A stretch of DNA of 64,000 nucleotides from CAVZBW01 sp963773635 (GCA_963773635.1 CAVZBW010000005.1:372001-436000); one strand, 5' to 3'; positions 39,447 through 48,672 are shown, counted from the stretch's first letter. The notes: generated from the sequence alone by a model not told the origin. Program-made: numbers and translations.

Positions 39447-40692
39447 ATGCGCTGGAACCTGGCACCCGACAAGTTGCCGACGGCGTGGTTCAACGTCGCG
39501 CCACATCTGCCCGCACCCCTCGAGCCACCACTACATCCCGGCACACGCCAGCCCGTCGGACCCGACGACCTGGCCCCGCTGTTTCCCATGGCCATCATCG
39601 GCCAGGAGGTGACGACCGAGCCCTGGGTGGACATCCCCGGACCCGTGCTCGACGTCCTGCGCCTCTGGCGGCCAACTCCGCTGGTGCGAGCCGAGCGCCT
39701 AGAGAAGGCGCTCGGGACTCCGGCGCGCATCTACTACAAGGACGAGTCCGTTTCACCGGCCGGCTCGCACAAGCCCAACACCGCCGTCGCGGCAGGCGTT
39801 CTACAACAAGCAGGAGGGGGTGAAGCGCCTCACGACCGAGACGGGTGCGGGGCAGTGGGGGAGCGCCCTCAGCCTTGCCTCGTGCATCTACGGGCTCGAG
39901 TGCAAGGTCTACATGGTGCGCGCCTCCTACGAGCAGAAGCCCTACCGCCGAGTGATGATCGAGACGTGGGGCGGGCAGGTCGAGCCGTCGCCGGTCGACC
40001 AGCCGGACCATCCGGGATCACTGGGAGCCGCCATCAGCGATGCGGTGCGAGATGCGGCGGGGCGAGAGGATTCCCATTACTCCCTCGGGTCCGTCCTCAA
40101 CCACGTCCTCCTGCACCAGACGGTCATCGGACTCGAGGCCATCGAGCAACTGGCCATGGCCGGGGAGGGCGCCCCCCAGCTCGTGGTCGGCTCCTGCGGC
40201 GGGGGATCGAACCTCGGCGGGCTGGCGCTCCCGTTCGTGCCCAACCCCGAGGTGGAGCTCCTTGCCGTCGAGCCGGCGTCGTGTCCCACCTTGACCGAGG
40301 GCCGCTTCGACTACGACTTCGGCGATGTGGCGGGGATGACACCGCTGCTCGCCATGTACACGCTCGGGCACGAGTTTGTTCCCCCTCCCATCCACGCCGG
40401 CGGGCTCCGGTACCACGGCGACGCACCCATCATCAGCAACCTCGTCCGTCACGGGCGGATGCAGGCGACGGCCTATCCCCAGGGAAAGGTGTTCGAGGCC
40501 GCCCTCCAGTTCGCCCGCACCGAGGGCCCGATTCCGGCGCCCGAGACGAGCCACGCCATCCGTGCGGTCATCGACGCCGCCCTGGAGGACAAGGAGCTGG
40601 GACGAGAGCGGGTCATCCTCTTCAACTACTCGGGACACGGCCTGCTCGATCTCTCCGCCTACGAGGACTACCTCGCAGGCCGCCTGGAGTAG
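39447..40692 (+). pseudogene. trpB: Tryptophan synthase beta chain type II (TrpB2), frameshifted
   Basis: A PLP enzyme joining indole and serine. The first part reads RWNLAPDKLPTAWFNVAPHL ... KDESVSPAGSHKPNTAVA, the TrpB2 N-terminus with the PLP lysine in SHKPN. The rest is in another frame, picking up at QAFYNKQEGVKRLTTETGAG and running to the end. One extra G in GTCGCGGCAGGCG at 39791-39792 explains the shift. Removing it restores a full protein of about 414 residues. All other motifs (GSCGGGSN, ETSHAIRAV, YSGHG) are intact, so this is a sequencing error or a very recent mutation. Type II TrpB often rescues free indole or stands alone, without trpA. Confidence 0.85.
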
Positions 40693-40709
40693 CCCCGGGG
40701 CCGGGAAGC

Positions 40710-41720
40710 TCAGCGCTCGACGCGTTGGCGTGCTTCGAGGGCTCGCCCGACCCAGTCCAGCCCCGGACCTCCGGACGTGGGGGCCGTGTCTCCGGGGACC
40801 GATGCCCCGACCAACCGGCCGACGGTCGCCGCAACGGAGTCGCGCAGCGCGGTGAGGTCGTAGCCACCCTCGAGAAACAGGAGCATCCTTCCCGGACGGG
40901 GCGAGTACTCGGCCACGGCCGAGGCCAGATCGCCGAAGTCGGCAGCGGAGAGGGCCAGCCCGGCCAAGGGGTCCGCGCGATGCGCGTCGAAGCCGGCCGA
41001 GACGAGCACCCAGGTGGGCTCGAACTCCTGCACGACCGGTGCGACCACCTCGTCCAGCGCGGCGCGAACCACGTCGCCGGTGGCCCCGGCGGGCACGGGG
41101 ATGTTCACGTTGAGCCCTCGCGCCCCGGCACCACCGATCTCCGTGCTCTGGCCGGTACCCGGGTAGATGCCGTGCTCGTGCACGGAGGCGTAGAGCACCC
41201 GGTCGTCGTCCCAGAAGATGTCCTGGGTCCCGTTGCCGTGATGCACGTCCCAGTCGACCACGAGAACCCGCTCCCCCTCCTCGGCGAGCTCCGCGGCGGC
41301 GATCGCCACGTTGTTCAAGAGGCAGAAACCCATCCCCATCTGTCGGGTGGCGTGATGCCCGGGCGGCCGGGAAACGACCATCCCGACCCCCTCACCCGCC
41401 CGCTGCAGCTCGCGCATCGCGGCGAGCCCGGCACCCGCCGACTGCAAGGCCGCCTCCCAGCTCGAGGGGGTGACGTAGGTGTCGGGGTCGAGTGCCCCGC
41501 CGCCGCTCCGTGACAGCACCTCGAGGCTGGCCAGGTAGTCCCCGGAGTGCACCCGACGCAAGGCTCGTCGCTCTGCCGGCGCGGGCAGGGCCAGGCGCAC
41601 CGAAGAGCCCAGATCGAGCTCCCGGATGCCGGCCAGCGCCGCCGTCACCCGATCCGGACGTTCGGGATGGCCGGGAACATGGTGCCCCTCGGCGTGGTCG
41701 GTGACGGCCAGGATCAACAC
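40710..41720 (-). CDS. Histone-deacetylase-family deacetylase
   Basis: A 336-residue arginase/deacetylase-fold zinc enzyme. The zinc ligands and charge relay are visible in SRPPGHHA (two His), VVDWDVHHGNGTQD (Asp and His) and SAGFDAHRADPLA (Asp). The C-terminal LFLEGGYDL is the family closing motif. Likely substrates are acetylpolyamines, acetoin-pathway proteins or acetyl-lysine. GTG 41720 is chosen over the longer frame because AGGAGG is 5 nt upstream and homology starts there. It lies downstream of the SDR and ku on the same strand. Confidence 0.85.
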   Translation of the reverse strand: MLILAVTDHAEGHHVPGHPERPDRVTAALAGIRELDLGSSVRLALPAPAERRALRRVHSGDYLASLEVLSRSGGGALDPDTYVTPSSWEAALQSAGAGLAAMRELQRAGEGVGMVVSRPPGHHATRQMGMGFCLLNNVAIAAAELAEEGERVLVVDWDVHHGNGTQDIFWDDDRVLYASVHEHGIYPGTGQSTEIGGAGARGLNVNIPVPAGATGDVVRAALDEVVAPVVQEFEPTWVLVSAGFDAHRADPLAGLALSAADFGDLASAVAEYSPRPGRMLLFLEGGYDLTALRDSVAATVGRLVGASVPGDTAPTSGGPGLDWVGRALEARQRVER

Positions 41721-41784
41721 GTCTCCTCCTTGTCGACCTCGTCCCCCCCGTCCTCCTCGCACGATGACGAGTCGAACCGCTCCG

Positions 41785-42534
41785 TCATGGTGTCCTCGGA
41801 CCGGGGAGGTTCGGGAACCGAAAGGGCTCGCTTGGCCGGCCGACCTGTACGAACCAGCACTGCCCGGAACGGCCGTCCTCGACTATCCGCACGAACGCCT
41901 CGACCACCTCGGCGGTCGTGAGCAACGGGACGTCCATCGAGCGCAGCAGGGTGCGGATCTCCTCCTCGAGCAACGCGGTGTCGGCGAATCCCGGGCAGAG
42001 CGCGTTGATGCGGACGCCGTGCTCGGCGAGCAGGGTCGGGCCGAGCGACCGCACCAGTCCCACCACCGCGTGCTTGTTGGCGGTGTAGATCGGCTCGCCC
42101 GGAAGACCGGTCAGGCCGGCGAGGCTCGCCGTGACGATGATCTGTGCACCGGGTCGCCCGGCCAACGCCGGCAATGCGGCGTGGATCCCGTAGACGACCC
42201 CGTCGAGGTTGACGCCGATGGCCCGCCGGTAGAGCGCCGGGTCGAAGTCGTCACCAACGCCGCAACTGCTCGTCACCCCGGCGTTGAGGTGGACCAGATC
42301 GAGGCCTCCAAACCGATCCGTCGCCGCGGCCACGGCCGCTGCACTGTCGCCGGGATCGCTGACGTCGCAACGGACGAAGTGCCCGCCGACCTCCTCGGCC
42401 AGCCTCGCACCCGCCCCCTCGTCGAGGTCTGCGAGGACCACTCGCGCCCCATCTCGAGCCAGGCGACGAACCACCGCCGAACCGATGCCGTTGGCGCCGC
42501 CGGTGACCAGCGCGATCGCGCCGGAGGGACTCAA
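41785..42534 (-). CDS. Short-chain dehydrogenase/reductase
   Basis: A 249-residue SDR. The nucleotide motif TGGANGIG, NAG at about residue 85, catalytic Ser in IVTASLAGLTG, and YTANK give a full active site. The acidic residue in VVLADLDEG suggests NAD over NADP. TTG start at 42534, overlapping the ku stop as TTGA. Substrate unknown. Its tight coupling to ku is probably an operon coincidence but is unusual. Confidence 0.8.
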   Translation of the reverse strand: MSPSGAIALVTGGANGIGSAVVRRLARDGARVVLADLDEGAGARLAEEVGGHFVRCDVSDPGDSAAAVAAATDRFGGLDLVHLNAGVTSSCGVGDDFDPALYRRAIGVNLDGVVYGIHAALPALAGRPGAQIIVTASLAGLTGLPGEPIYTANKHAVVGLVRSLGPTLLAEHGVRINALCPGFADTALLEEEIRTLLRSMDVPLLTTAEVVEAFVRIVEDGRSGQCWFVQVGRPSEPFRFPNLPGPRTP

Positions 42535-43568
42535 GAAGCCCGGCGGCGAGGAGAGGCCACCCGCTTTGCGGGTGCCGTCTTGGTGTCGGCCTTACCCGCC
42601 GACTTGGCCGCCGTCTTCCTCGGGGCCTTGGCGCCGGCCTTGGCCGCTCCCTTGGACGCCCGCCTCTTGGCGACCGACGAGCCGGTGGCCCGCTTGGTGG
42701 CGCTCCGGTCCGGCCGGGCGCCGGCGGAGCGTCCGGAGGGCTCCGCACGATCCTCGGACTGCCCCCGGTCCCCATCGCCCGAGCCCGAACCGCCTCGCTC
42801 CGCCCGATCGATGCTGGCCTGCAGAGCCTGCACGAGGTCGATCACCGGCGCCGGCTCCGCCGGGCGCTCGGCCACGATCGTCTCCCCGCGCCGCTTGCGC
42901 TCGACGATCTCGGCGACCCGCTCCCGGTACGTGTCGTGATACTCGTCCGGCTGCCAGTCCTTGGTCATGGAATCGAGCAGCAGCCGGGCGGTCTCTCGCT
43001 CTCGATCGGTGAAGTCGACCTCGTCCGGCACGGTCGGGAGCTCGCTCGTATCGCGGATCTCGTCGGCAAAGTACATCGTCTCGAGAAGCAGCACGTCGGA
43101 GCGGGCCCGGACGGTCACCAGGTGCTCCTTGTTGCGGAGGACGAACAGGGCGACCGCCACCTTGTCCGCATCGTGCATGACCTCTCGCAGCAGCGCATAG
43201 GCCCTCGGGGCGGCCGGCCCGTCGGGGGCCAGGTAGTAGGCGCTGCGGTAGTAGATAGGGTCGATCTCGCTCAAGTCGACGAAGCCGACGATGTCGACCG
43301 TCCGCGTGTGCTCTGGGGCCGCCGCCTCCAGCTCGTCCTGCGTGACCACCACGTACTCACCGCCGCCGAGGTCGTAGCCCTTCACGATGTCGGCGTAGTC
43401 GACCTCGTTTCCCGTCCGCTCGTTGATCCGCTTGTTGCGAACCCGGTCGGCCGTGCCCCTCTCGAGCTGGTGAAATCGGATCGTGTGGTCGCTCGCCGCG
43501 GTATGCAGGCCCACCGGGATGTTGACCAACCCGAAGCTCAGGGAGCCCTTCCACACCGTGCTCGGCAT
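42531..43568 (-). CDS. ku: Non-homologous end-joining protein Ku
   Basis: A 345-residue bacterial Ku that rings DNA ends. The core is intact: MPSTVWKGSLSFGLVNIPVGL, IRFHQLERG, KGYDLGGGEYVVVTQDEL, HLVTVRARSDVLLLETMYFADE. About 90 residues at the C-terminus form a Lys/Arg/Ala-rich tail (AKAGAKAPRKTAAKSAGKA) that in other bacteria aids DNA bridging. The ATG at 43568 is preceded by GGGAGGTGG; the longer frame has no homology. No LigD is present in the window, whereas ku and ligD are often adjacent. Confidence 0.93.
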   Translation of the reverse strand: MPSTVWKGSLSFGLVNIPVGLHTAASDHTIRFHQLERGTADRVRNKRINERTGNEVDYADIVKGYDLGGGEYVVVTQDELEAAAPEHTRTVDIVGFVDLSEIDPIYYRSAYYLAPDGPAAPRAYALLREVMHDADKVAVALFVLRNKEHLVTVRARSDVLLLETMYFADEIRDTSELPTVPDEVDFTDRERETARLLLDSMTKDWQPDEYHDTYRERVAEIVERKRRGETIVAERPAEPAPVIDLVQALQASIDRAERGGSGSGDGDRGQSEDRAEPSGRSAGARPDRSATKRATGSSVAKRRASKGAAKAGAKAPRKTAAKSAGKADTKTAPAKRVASPRRRAS

Positions 43569-43590
43569 CGCACCCACCTCCCGGCCACGA

Positions 43591-43605
43591 TCGGGTACCT
43601 CCCGA
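43591..43605. promoter_or_regulatory. Short palindrome upstream of ku
   Basis: TCGGG-TACCT-CCCGA, 23-37 nt before the ku ATG. It could be an operator or simply hairpin-forming spacer. No repressor can be named. Confidence 0.25.
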
Positions 43606-43788
43606 CCGACACTGCTTCGTGCCCGGCGTCGGCCCTGGTGAGGTCGACGGTCCACCACCTTGTCACACCCGGCCGCGACGATGGAAGCACAAAGGGATGC
43701 GGGGATCGCTCGGGAGCCACCCGGCGCCGTGACCTGGAACAATGCGAGATCGTAGTCGAGCAGGGGATAGGAGCAGGCAAGGTTGGCC

Positions 43789-44193
43789 ATGTCGAGGGTC
43801 ACGAGACAGCAACAGGCCTCCGTCGCGGCGCTCCCCGCACCGAGGCGTATCGACCTGGCCACGTTGCTCGTCCGGGGGCTCGTCGCCCTCGATCGGGACG
43901 ACCTCGCCGAGGGCAACCTCTCGCTCGAGCTGGGCCTGACGTTGTGGATGAGCCGCAGCGGGGCCGGCGTGCACCAGGTTCGCTCCACCCTCCGGGCGCT
44001 GCGCAGCGCCCTGCTGCATGCCTCCGACCTGGACGAGACGAGCGAGCCCGTTCCCCTCATGGCCGGTGACGAGCGCACCGCGGTGCTCCACCTGGCCATC
44101 TACCTCCACGGGCTGCTGCAACGTTCGGCGCGGTCGCGAGGCTCCTCCCCGGCCCAGATCGCCGAGGACGCCCTCGCCGTTCTTCCCGATTGA
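43789..44193 (+). CDS. Hypothetical helical protein
   Basis: A 134-residue protein with no recognised family. It is mostly helical: RIDLATLLVRGLVALDRDDL, then LRALRSALLHASDLDET and HLAIYLHGLLQRSARS. Codon use resembles its neighbours and it is divergent from ku over 220 nt. ATG 43789 is preferred to TTG 43783. It is followed 100 nt later by another hypothetical on the same strand. Confidence 0.5.
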   Translation: MSRVTRQQQASVAALPAPRRIDLATLLVRGLVALDRDDLAEGNLSLELGLTLWMSRSGAGVHQVRSTLRALRSALLHASDLDETSEPVPLMAGDERTAVLHLAIYLHGLLQRSARSRGSSPAQIAEDALAVLPD

Positions 44194-44293
44194 GGCGGGG
44201 CGCGACCAGCGTGGACGGACGCAGACCCTTATCGTGGTGGGGAGATCGTCGTTGACCCTGCCCCGTGCAGGCGGCCTCTGAGGAGGGGACCCG

Positions 44294-44890
44294 ATGCGCG
44301 ATGCGTTGCTCTATCTCGGCGGGATACTGATATTCGTCGGCGCGGCGTGGCTGTGCCTGCGGGCGGTCAGTCGTGCGATCCGGCGCCGCTGGCAACGGTG
44401 GGTGGCGACCGCCTTTGGCGGCTTCGCCGGGGAAGGCGTCCGCGTCGGGCTGCGGTGGGCCGCCTCCCAACCCTTCACGAGCCCCCATTGGTGGCGCATG
44501 CAGTCCCAGCGCCATCGGATGTGGCGATCCGTCAGCTCGGCTACCCGGGCCGTGGCCCAGGTGCAGGCCGCAGGTGCGTCGACCGGTGACCTGCCACGGC
44601 TGGCCGCCGACCTGGAGCACGCTGCAGCGGACATCGACCGCGTCCTGCTGGCGGCCTCCCACGGACCCTCGGGACGCGGCGCCGACCAGCAGGCCTACGT
44701 CGCGGCTCACCGGGACCTGCCGACCGTGCTGGCCGCCGCGAAGGACATCCACGACACCGCCCTGCTCGCGCTCGGGGAGCACGCCTCTCCGAAGGTGGAG
44801 GCATTGAGCTCGGCCGTGCGCATCGAGTCCGAGGCGCTCCGGGCGGGCTGGGACTCGGCTCGACGCGGGCGGATGACCGGCGCCGCCTGA
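44294..44890 (+). CDS. Membrane-anchored hypothetical protein
   Basis: A 198-residue protein. One transmembrane helix lies at residues 4-24 (ALLYLGGILIFVGAAWLCLRA) and is followed by an Arg-rich stretch, so the rest is cytoplasmic. A helical domain (LPRLAADLEHAAADIDRVLL, LPTVLAAAKDIHDTALLAL) follows. It starts behind GAGGAGGGG. No family recognised. It is convergent with the alpha/beta hydrolase. Confidence 0.6.
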   Translation: MRDALLYLGGILIFVGAAWLCLRAVSRAIRRRWQRWVATAFGGFAGEGVRVGLRWAASQPFTSPHWWRMQSQRHRMWRSVSSATRAVAQVQAAGASTGDLPRLAADLEHAAADIDRVLLAASHGPSGRGADQQAYVAAHRDLPTVLAAAKDIHDTALLALGEHASPKVEALSSAVRIESEALRAGWDSARRGRMTGAA

Positions 44891-44909
44891 GCGCCGTCGC
44901 CAGCCTCGA

Positions 44910-45629
44910 TCAATTCCCCGTCGTCACCGATTCCAGGGCGCGAGCCGTCTGGCCCGGCTGGGTCACCATCAGGTCGTGGCCTGCGTCGACCTCGGCGCGG
45001 GCGCACCCTGGCAGCCGATCGGCGAACCGCTCGGTAGCCTCGCGGGGGATGGCCGCGTCCCGAGTGGCCGTCACGTAGGCCGTCGGCAGCCCCAGCCGCA
45101 GGAACGCGGTGAGCCGACCCGGCTCGACGAGGGCCGCCCGGGGATAGGGGCGGTGACGCTCCCTCACCCAGCGGCGCTGTTCCGATGAGCCGTCGCTGAC
45201 GACGGCCTCGACGATGAGATCGGCGTCGGTCTCCGCGGTCCCGTCCGACCGGATCCGGACCGCTCGCGCCATCTCGGGAGTCTGGGGGACGGCCTCGAGG
45301 AGCGTCTCCCCGTCGGCGAGGACGACCGCCGCCATCCACACCACCTGCGAGATCCGGCTCGCGGCGGCCTCGGCGACCCGTGGGACGACCACCCCGCCCA
45401 TGCTGTGACCGACGAGGACCGCATCCGTGATGTCCTCCAGCTCGAGCACCTGGACCACGTCGGTCACGAAGGTAGCGAAGTCGACGTCGGCATCGCCGAG
45501 GTGGCTGCGCTCGCCAAACCCGGTGAGGGTCGGGGTCCACACCTCGTGGCCCGCCGAGCGGAGCTCCCCCGCGAGCCACCGGTAGCACCATCCGCCGTGG
45601 CCACCGCCGTGGACGAGCACGTAGTTCAC
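44910..45629 (-). CDS. Alpha/beta hydrolase
   Basis: A 239-residue hydrolase of the small esterase type (HNL/EstC-like). The oxyanion loop is VLVHGGGHGGWCYRWLAGEL. The nucleophile is in GHSMGG, the acid around TATRDAAIP, and the catalytic His in DAGHDLMVTQPG. The GTG start at 45629 is supported by TACCGT 8 nt upstream. Substrate unknown; plant-ester-like or pyrethroid-type esters are typical for the group. Confidence 0.82.
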   Translation of the reverse strand: MNYVLVHGGGHGGWCYRWLAGELRSAGHEVWTPTLTGFGERSHLGDADVDFATFVTDVVQVLELEDITDAVLVGHSMGGVVVPRVAEAAASRISQVVWMAAVVLADGETLLEAVPQTPEMARAVRIRSDGTAETDADLIVEAVVSDGSSEQRRWVRERHRPYPRAALVEPGRLTAFLRLGLPTAYVTATRDAAIPREATERFADRLPGCARAEVDAGHDLMVTQPGQTARALESVTTGN

Positions 45630-45637
45630 GGCGTGCC

Positions 45638-45643
45638 ACGGTA
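45638..45643 (-). promoter_or_regulatory. -10 box of the alpha/beta hydrolase gene, leaderless
   Basis: TACCGT on the minus strand, 8 nt before the GTG start. Confidence 0.4.
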
Positions 45644-45698
45644 GCTGCGTCGAAGACCGTGGTCCCGACCCGGCCGCGCCCGGCAGGGGAGCCGAGGG

Positions 45699-47189
45699 CT
45701 ACGGGGGCGACGGCGCGGGGGGAGTGCCCGAGGGTCCGTCGAAGGCGAGCACCCGATCGGCCGACGCGACCAGCAGGAGGCCATCGGCCGCCGACGGGGT
45801 CGGGAAGTGGTTGGCCGGCGTCCCGATCGGCGTCCGCCGAACAACCGTGCCGGTGTCGAGGCGCATCACGTCGAGCGCCCCCGCACTTCGATCTACGGCA
45901 TACAGGTAGCGGCCCTGCACCACCGCACCGCCGGGTCCGCCCGCACTCCGCCAGCGCGTCGCGATGCCGGGCGAGCCGCCCCCCGAAACCTGGAGGGCGA
46001 CGATCCCGGACTGGCAGGGGAGCAGGACCGTCTGGCCGACGACCGCCGTACCGCCGTCCACCTCGCCGGTGCACACCGAGCCGGCGGACGCCAACGGTTG
46101 TCCCACCCCGCCCAGATGAGAGCGCCGGAGCAGGTAGGCCGTGGAGGACTTGCCCGCTTGGAGCACGAGACCGCCCGCGGCGAGCGCGGGCGACGCGGAC
46201 CCGAGGTCCAGGTCGCCGGCGTTGTCCTGCCGCCAGGTGCTCGGGGCGAAGTACTGCTCGAGGCCGAGCTCGGGGTCGAGCTCCAAGACGCCGTCACCGT
46301 CGTCGTAAGGCGCGCGAGGCGCCGTCGCCGAGCCATTGCCGGTCGCCACCCAGATGTTCCCGCCGACGTCCACCTCGGGAGCGGCACCGCCCATCCAGAC
46401 GGCGCCCTGGCTCTCCCCCGGGCCGGAGGCCACCTCGAAGGTTCGCAGGGCGCCGCCGGCCTCCGGCACGGCGACCACCCAGCCGTGGTACGCGCCGCAA
46501 TCTCCGTAATTGCCGCCGAAGCCGAAGACGACCTCTCCGTCGTCGAGGTTGAGCCCCGTCCGCTGGAGCTGGTCTGCGGGAGCCGTCCCCGTTGGGTCGA
46601 CCCGCTCTGCCAGCAGGGTCTTGCCGGTCGAGAGGTCGAGCCCGTAGAGGATGTGCTCGATGCGGCCGTCGACGATCTGGTCCGCCACGGCGAACAGCTC
46701 GTGGCGCTGCGGGTCGATGACCGGGGTCCCCGTCACTCCGACCGTCGGCTCGATGTCGCCACAGGGCAGGTCGCTCGCAGGGACCGCTGCGCCGAGGCTC
46801 CGGTGCCACAGCACCGAGCCGCGGTCGGCCGAGAGGGCGTAGACCTCGTCGGCCTCTGTGGCAACGAAGACGCGGTTGCCCTCGACGAGCGGCTCTCCGT
46901 AGAGGTCGCCGTGCAGGGGCACGGACCGCCAGACGGGCGACCTGGAGAGCGGCCAGAGGCTCGTCGACGAGGTGGCCAGTCCCGACCCGGACGGCTCGCC
47001 GTGGTAGACGGTCCAGCTGGAGACGGCCACGGCCCGTGGCCGTGCAACGGCGGGCGCTGCAGTGGTGGCCGCCAGCAGGACTGCGGCCATCGTCACCGCC
47101 GCCCCCCCGAGCGCAGCCGTTCGGCGGACCCGCCAAATTCTCACACCGGCGTTTCTACGGGCCGGAGATTCGATCATCAACCGACCCAC
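45699..47189 (-). CDS. Secreted PQQ-type beta-propeller protein
   Basis: A 496-residue exported protein. The N-terminus has Arg residues and a hydrophobic core (AALGGAAVTMAAVLLAAT) ending in AVARP, a signal peptide. The mature part has repeated propeller blades such as NRVFVATEADEVYALSADRGSVLWHRSLG and NIWVATGNGSA, as in PQQ-binding-like or Ig-less WD-type domains. No catalytic residues of quinoprotein dehydrogenases are obvious, so it may be a binding or scaffold protein. GTG 47189 or ATG 47177 may be the start. It diverges from marR over an AT-rich palindrome and may be controlled by it. Confidence 0.75.
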   Translation of the reverse strand: MGRLMIESPARRNAGVRIWRVRRTAALGGAAVTMAAVLLAATTAAPAVARPRAVAVSSWTVYHGEPSGSGLATSSTSLWPLSRSPVWRSVPLHGDLYGEPLVEGNRVFVATEADEVYALSADRGSVLWHRSLGAAVPASDLPCGDIEPTVGVTGTPVIDPQRHELFAVADQIVDGRIEHILYGLDLSTGKTLLAERVDPTGTAPADQLQRTGLNLDDGEVVFGFGGNYGDCGAYHGWVVAVPEAGGALRTFEVASGPGESQGAVWMGGAAPEVDVGGNIWVATGNGSATAPRAPYDDGDGVLELDPELGLEQYFAPSTWRQDNAGDLDLGSASPALAAGGLVLQAGKSSTAYLLRRSHLGGVGQPLASAGSVCTGEVDGGTAVVGQTVLLPCQSGIVALQVSGGGSPGIATRWRSAGGPGGAVVQGRYLYAVDRSAGALDVMRLDTGTVVRRTPIGTPANHFPTPSAADGLLLVASADRVLAFDGPSGTPPAPSPP

Positions 47190-47214
47190 CGCGACGGGTG
47201 GCGGGAAAGGGGGG

Positions 47215-47253
47215 TTTAGTCAATGATCCATATAGTTCCATTTCCTGACTAAA
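47215..47253. promoter_or_regulatory. AT-rich inverted repeat, probable MarR operator/promoter
   Basis: TTTAGTCA (47215-47222) and TGACTAAA (47246-47253) are perfect inverted arms in a clearly AT-rich island. TATAGT at 47231-47236 between them resembles a -10 box for marR. The site lies 26-9 nt before the marR ATG and also close to the start of the divergent propeller gene, fitting autoregulation of both. Confidence 0.5.
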
Positions 47254-47261
47254 GTGGCCCC

Positions 47262-47717
47262 ATGAGCGAGGTCGGGGGGCGCCCCGTCGAGGACTGGCCG
47301 TTGCCGGCGCTGCTGCGGGGCGCTCGGAACACCTACGCATCGGTCATCCGGCGGACCCTCTCGGAGGCGGGCTATGACGACCTCCCGCCCAACGGCCCCT
47401 ACGTGATCGGCGCCATTGCTCGCACAGTGGCTCCACTCGGTTCGGTCATCCAGCAACTGGGCGTCTCCAAGCAGGCGGCCGGCCAACTGGTCGACACGCT
47501 CGTCGTCCGCGGCTACCTCGAGCGCTCCGTCGATCCCACCGACCGCCGCCGCCTGGTGGTGCGGCTGACCCCGCGCGGCGAGGGGGCCGCGCACGCCGTC
47601 CGCTCGGCGGTCGACGAGCTCGAGGAGGACCTCGCGGCAGACGTCGGTCCGGAGCAGGTGCGCACCGCACGGCGTGTCCTGGCCAGCCTCGTCCGGCACG
47701 GATCGACGGATGCGTAG
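47262..47717 (+). CDS. MarR-family transcriptional regulator
   Basis: A 151-residue winged-helix regulator. The DNA-recognition helix is in LGSVIQQLGVSKQAAGQLVDTLVVRGYLERSVDPTDRRRLVVRLTPRG, with the beta-wing DRRRLV typical of MarR. Its gene overlaps the next (methyltransferase) by 8 nt, so the two are co-expressed. The palindrome just upstream is its most likely binding site. The ligand is unknown. Confidence 0.88.
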   Translation: MSEVGGRPVEDWPLPALLRGARNTYASVIRRTLSEAGYDDLPPNGPYVIGAIARTVAPLGSVIQQLGVSKQAAGQLVDTLVVRGYLERSVDPTDRRRLVVRLTPRGEGAAHAVRSAVDELEEDLAADVGPEQVRTARRVLASLVRHGSTDA

Positions 47718-48474
47718 CGGCTCGCCATCGCGAACCGCCCAGCGTGTCGCCGCCTACCGGCTCGGCTTCGACCGCCTCCCGGCGCCCGACGGGGACCCTT
47801 CGTCGGACGAGGCCCTGGCGCGTGACGTCGCCGGCCAACTCGAGTTCCGAGCGGACGGGCCAATGGCCCGCTACCTGCGCGGCCGCACGGCGTTCTTTGA
47901 CCGGGTGGTCGTCAACGCCCTCGAGCGGGACGTGGCTCAGGTGGCGACGCTCGGCGCCGGCTACGACGGACGGGCCCTTCGCTACGCGAAGCCGGGCGTG
48001 CGGTGGTGGGAGGTCGACCATCCCGACACGCAGGCCGACAAGCGGTCCCGCATCCGCCGGCTCGGCCTCGTCGATGATGACGTCACGTACGTGGGTTGCG
48101 ACCTCGAGGCGAAGGGTGTGGCCGCGGCGCTGACCGAGAGCCGGTTCGACCCCGACGCGCCCGCCCTGTTCCTCTGCGAAGGGGTGGTCGTCTACCTCGA
48201 TCCGGATGGCTTTGCGACGCTCCTGTCCGAGCTCCGCACGCTCGCCACTCCCGGCACGAGATTGGCAGTGTCCCTGTCCGTCGACAAAACGTCGCATGCC
48301 GTGGGGGCACGGAGTCGCCGGCTCCACGCCGCGGTCGCCGCGCTGGGCGAGCCGGCCAAGAACTCCATCACGCTGGCCGACGCGATGGACACGCTGGCAC
48401 GCAGCCGTTGGCGCGCGGTCGAGACGTCCGAGCGCTCCCAGCGAGCGGGCCTGGTCATGCTGGCACCTCTCTAG
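47710..48474 (+). CDS. LCMT-family SAM-dependent methyltransferase
   Basis: A 254-residue methyltransferase of the leucine-carboxyl-methyltransferase/PPM family, common in actinobacteria. SAM binding is in VATLGAGYDGRALRY, with WWEVDHPDTQADKRSRI, and FLCEGVVVYLD is the acidic loop of the family. Actinobacterial members often act on small molecules or polyketides. It overlaps marR by 8 nt. The ATG at 47710 is chosen over the upstream frame, which only copies marR. Confidence 0.8.
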   Translation: MRSGSPSRTAQRVAAYRLGFDRLPAPDGDPSSDEALARDVAGQLEFRADGPMARYLRGRTAFFDRVVVNALERDVAQVATLGAGYDGRALRYAKPGVRWWEVDHPDTQADKRSRIRRLGLVDDDVTYVGCDLEAKGVAAALTESRFDPDAPALFLCEGVVVYLDPDGFATLLSELRTLATPGTRLAVSLSVDKTSHAVGARSRRLHAAVAALGEPAKNSITLADAMDTLARSRWRAVETSERSQRAGLVMLAPL

Positions 48475-48672
48475 GCGCCGCCCCTTGGGACCTCGTCGGC
48501 GCTTCGGCCGCCGTGGCGAGGTTCGTGGAGCGCCGGCTCTACCGCCCAGCATCGCTCCGAACGCGCCGCCGGGCCAGGTGTTCGGTGGGGGGTTCCGTTG
48601 ACCGAGCCCTGGCGAGCGCAACTGCCGACAGGGGGTCGACCGGCAGCAAGATCATTTTATCAAGCGCACCGG

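Noticed and set aside
48622..48660. Intrinsic terminator after the LCMT gene (CTGCCG/CGGCAG, then ATTTTAT)
   Set aside because: The 13-nt loop and the distance to the T-run make it a weak candidate, so it was not listed as a feature.
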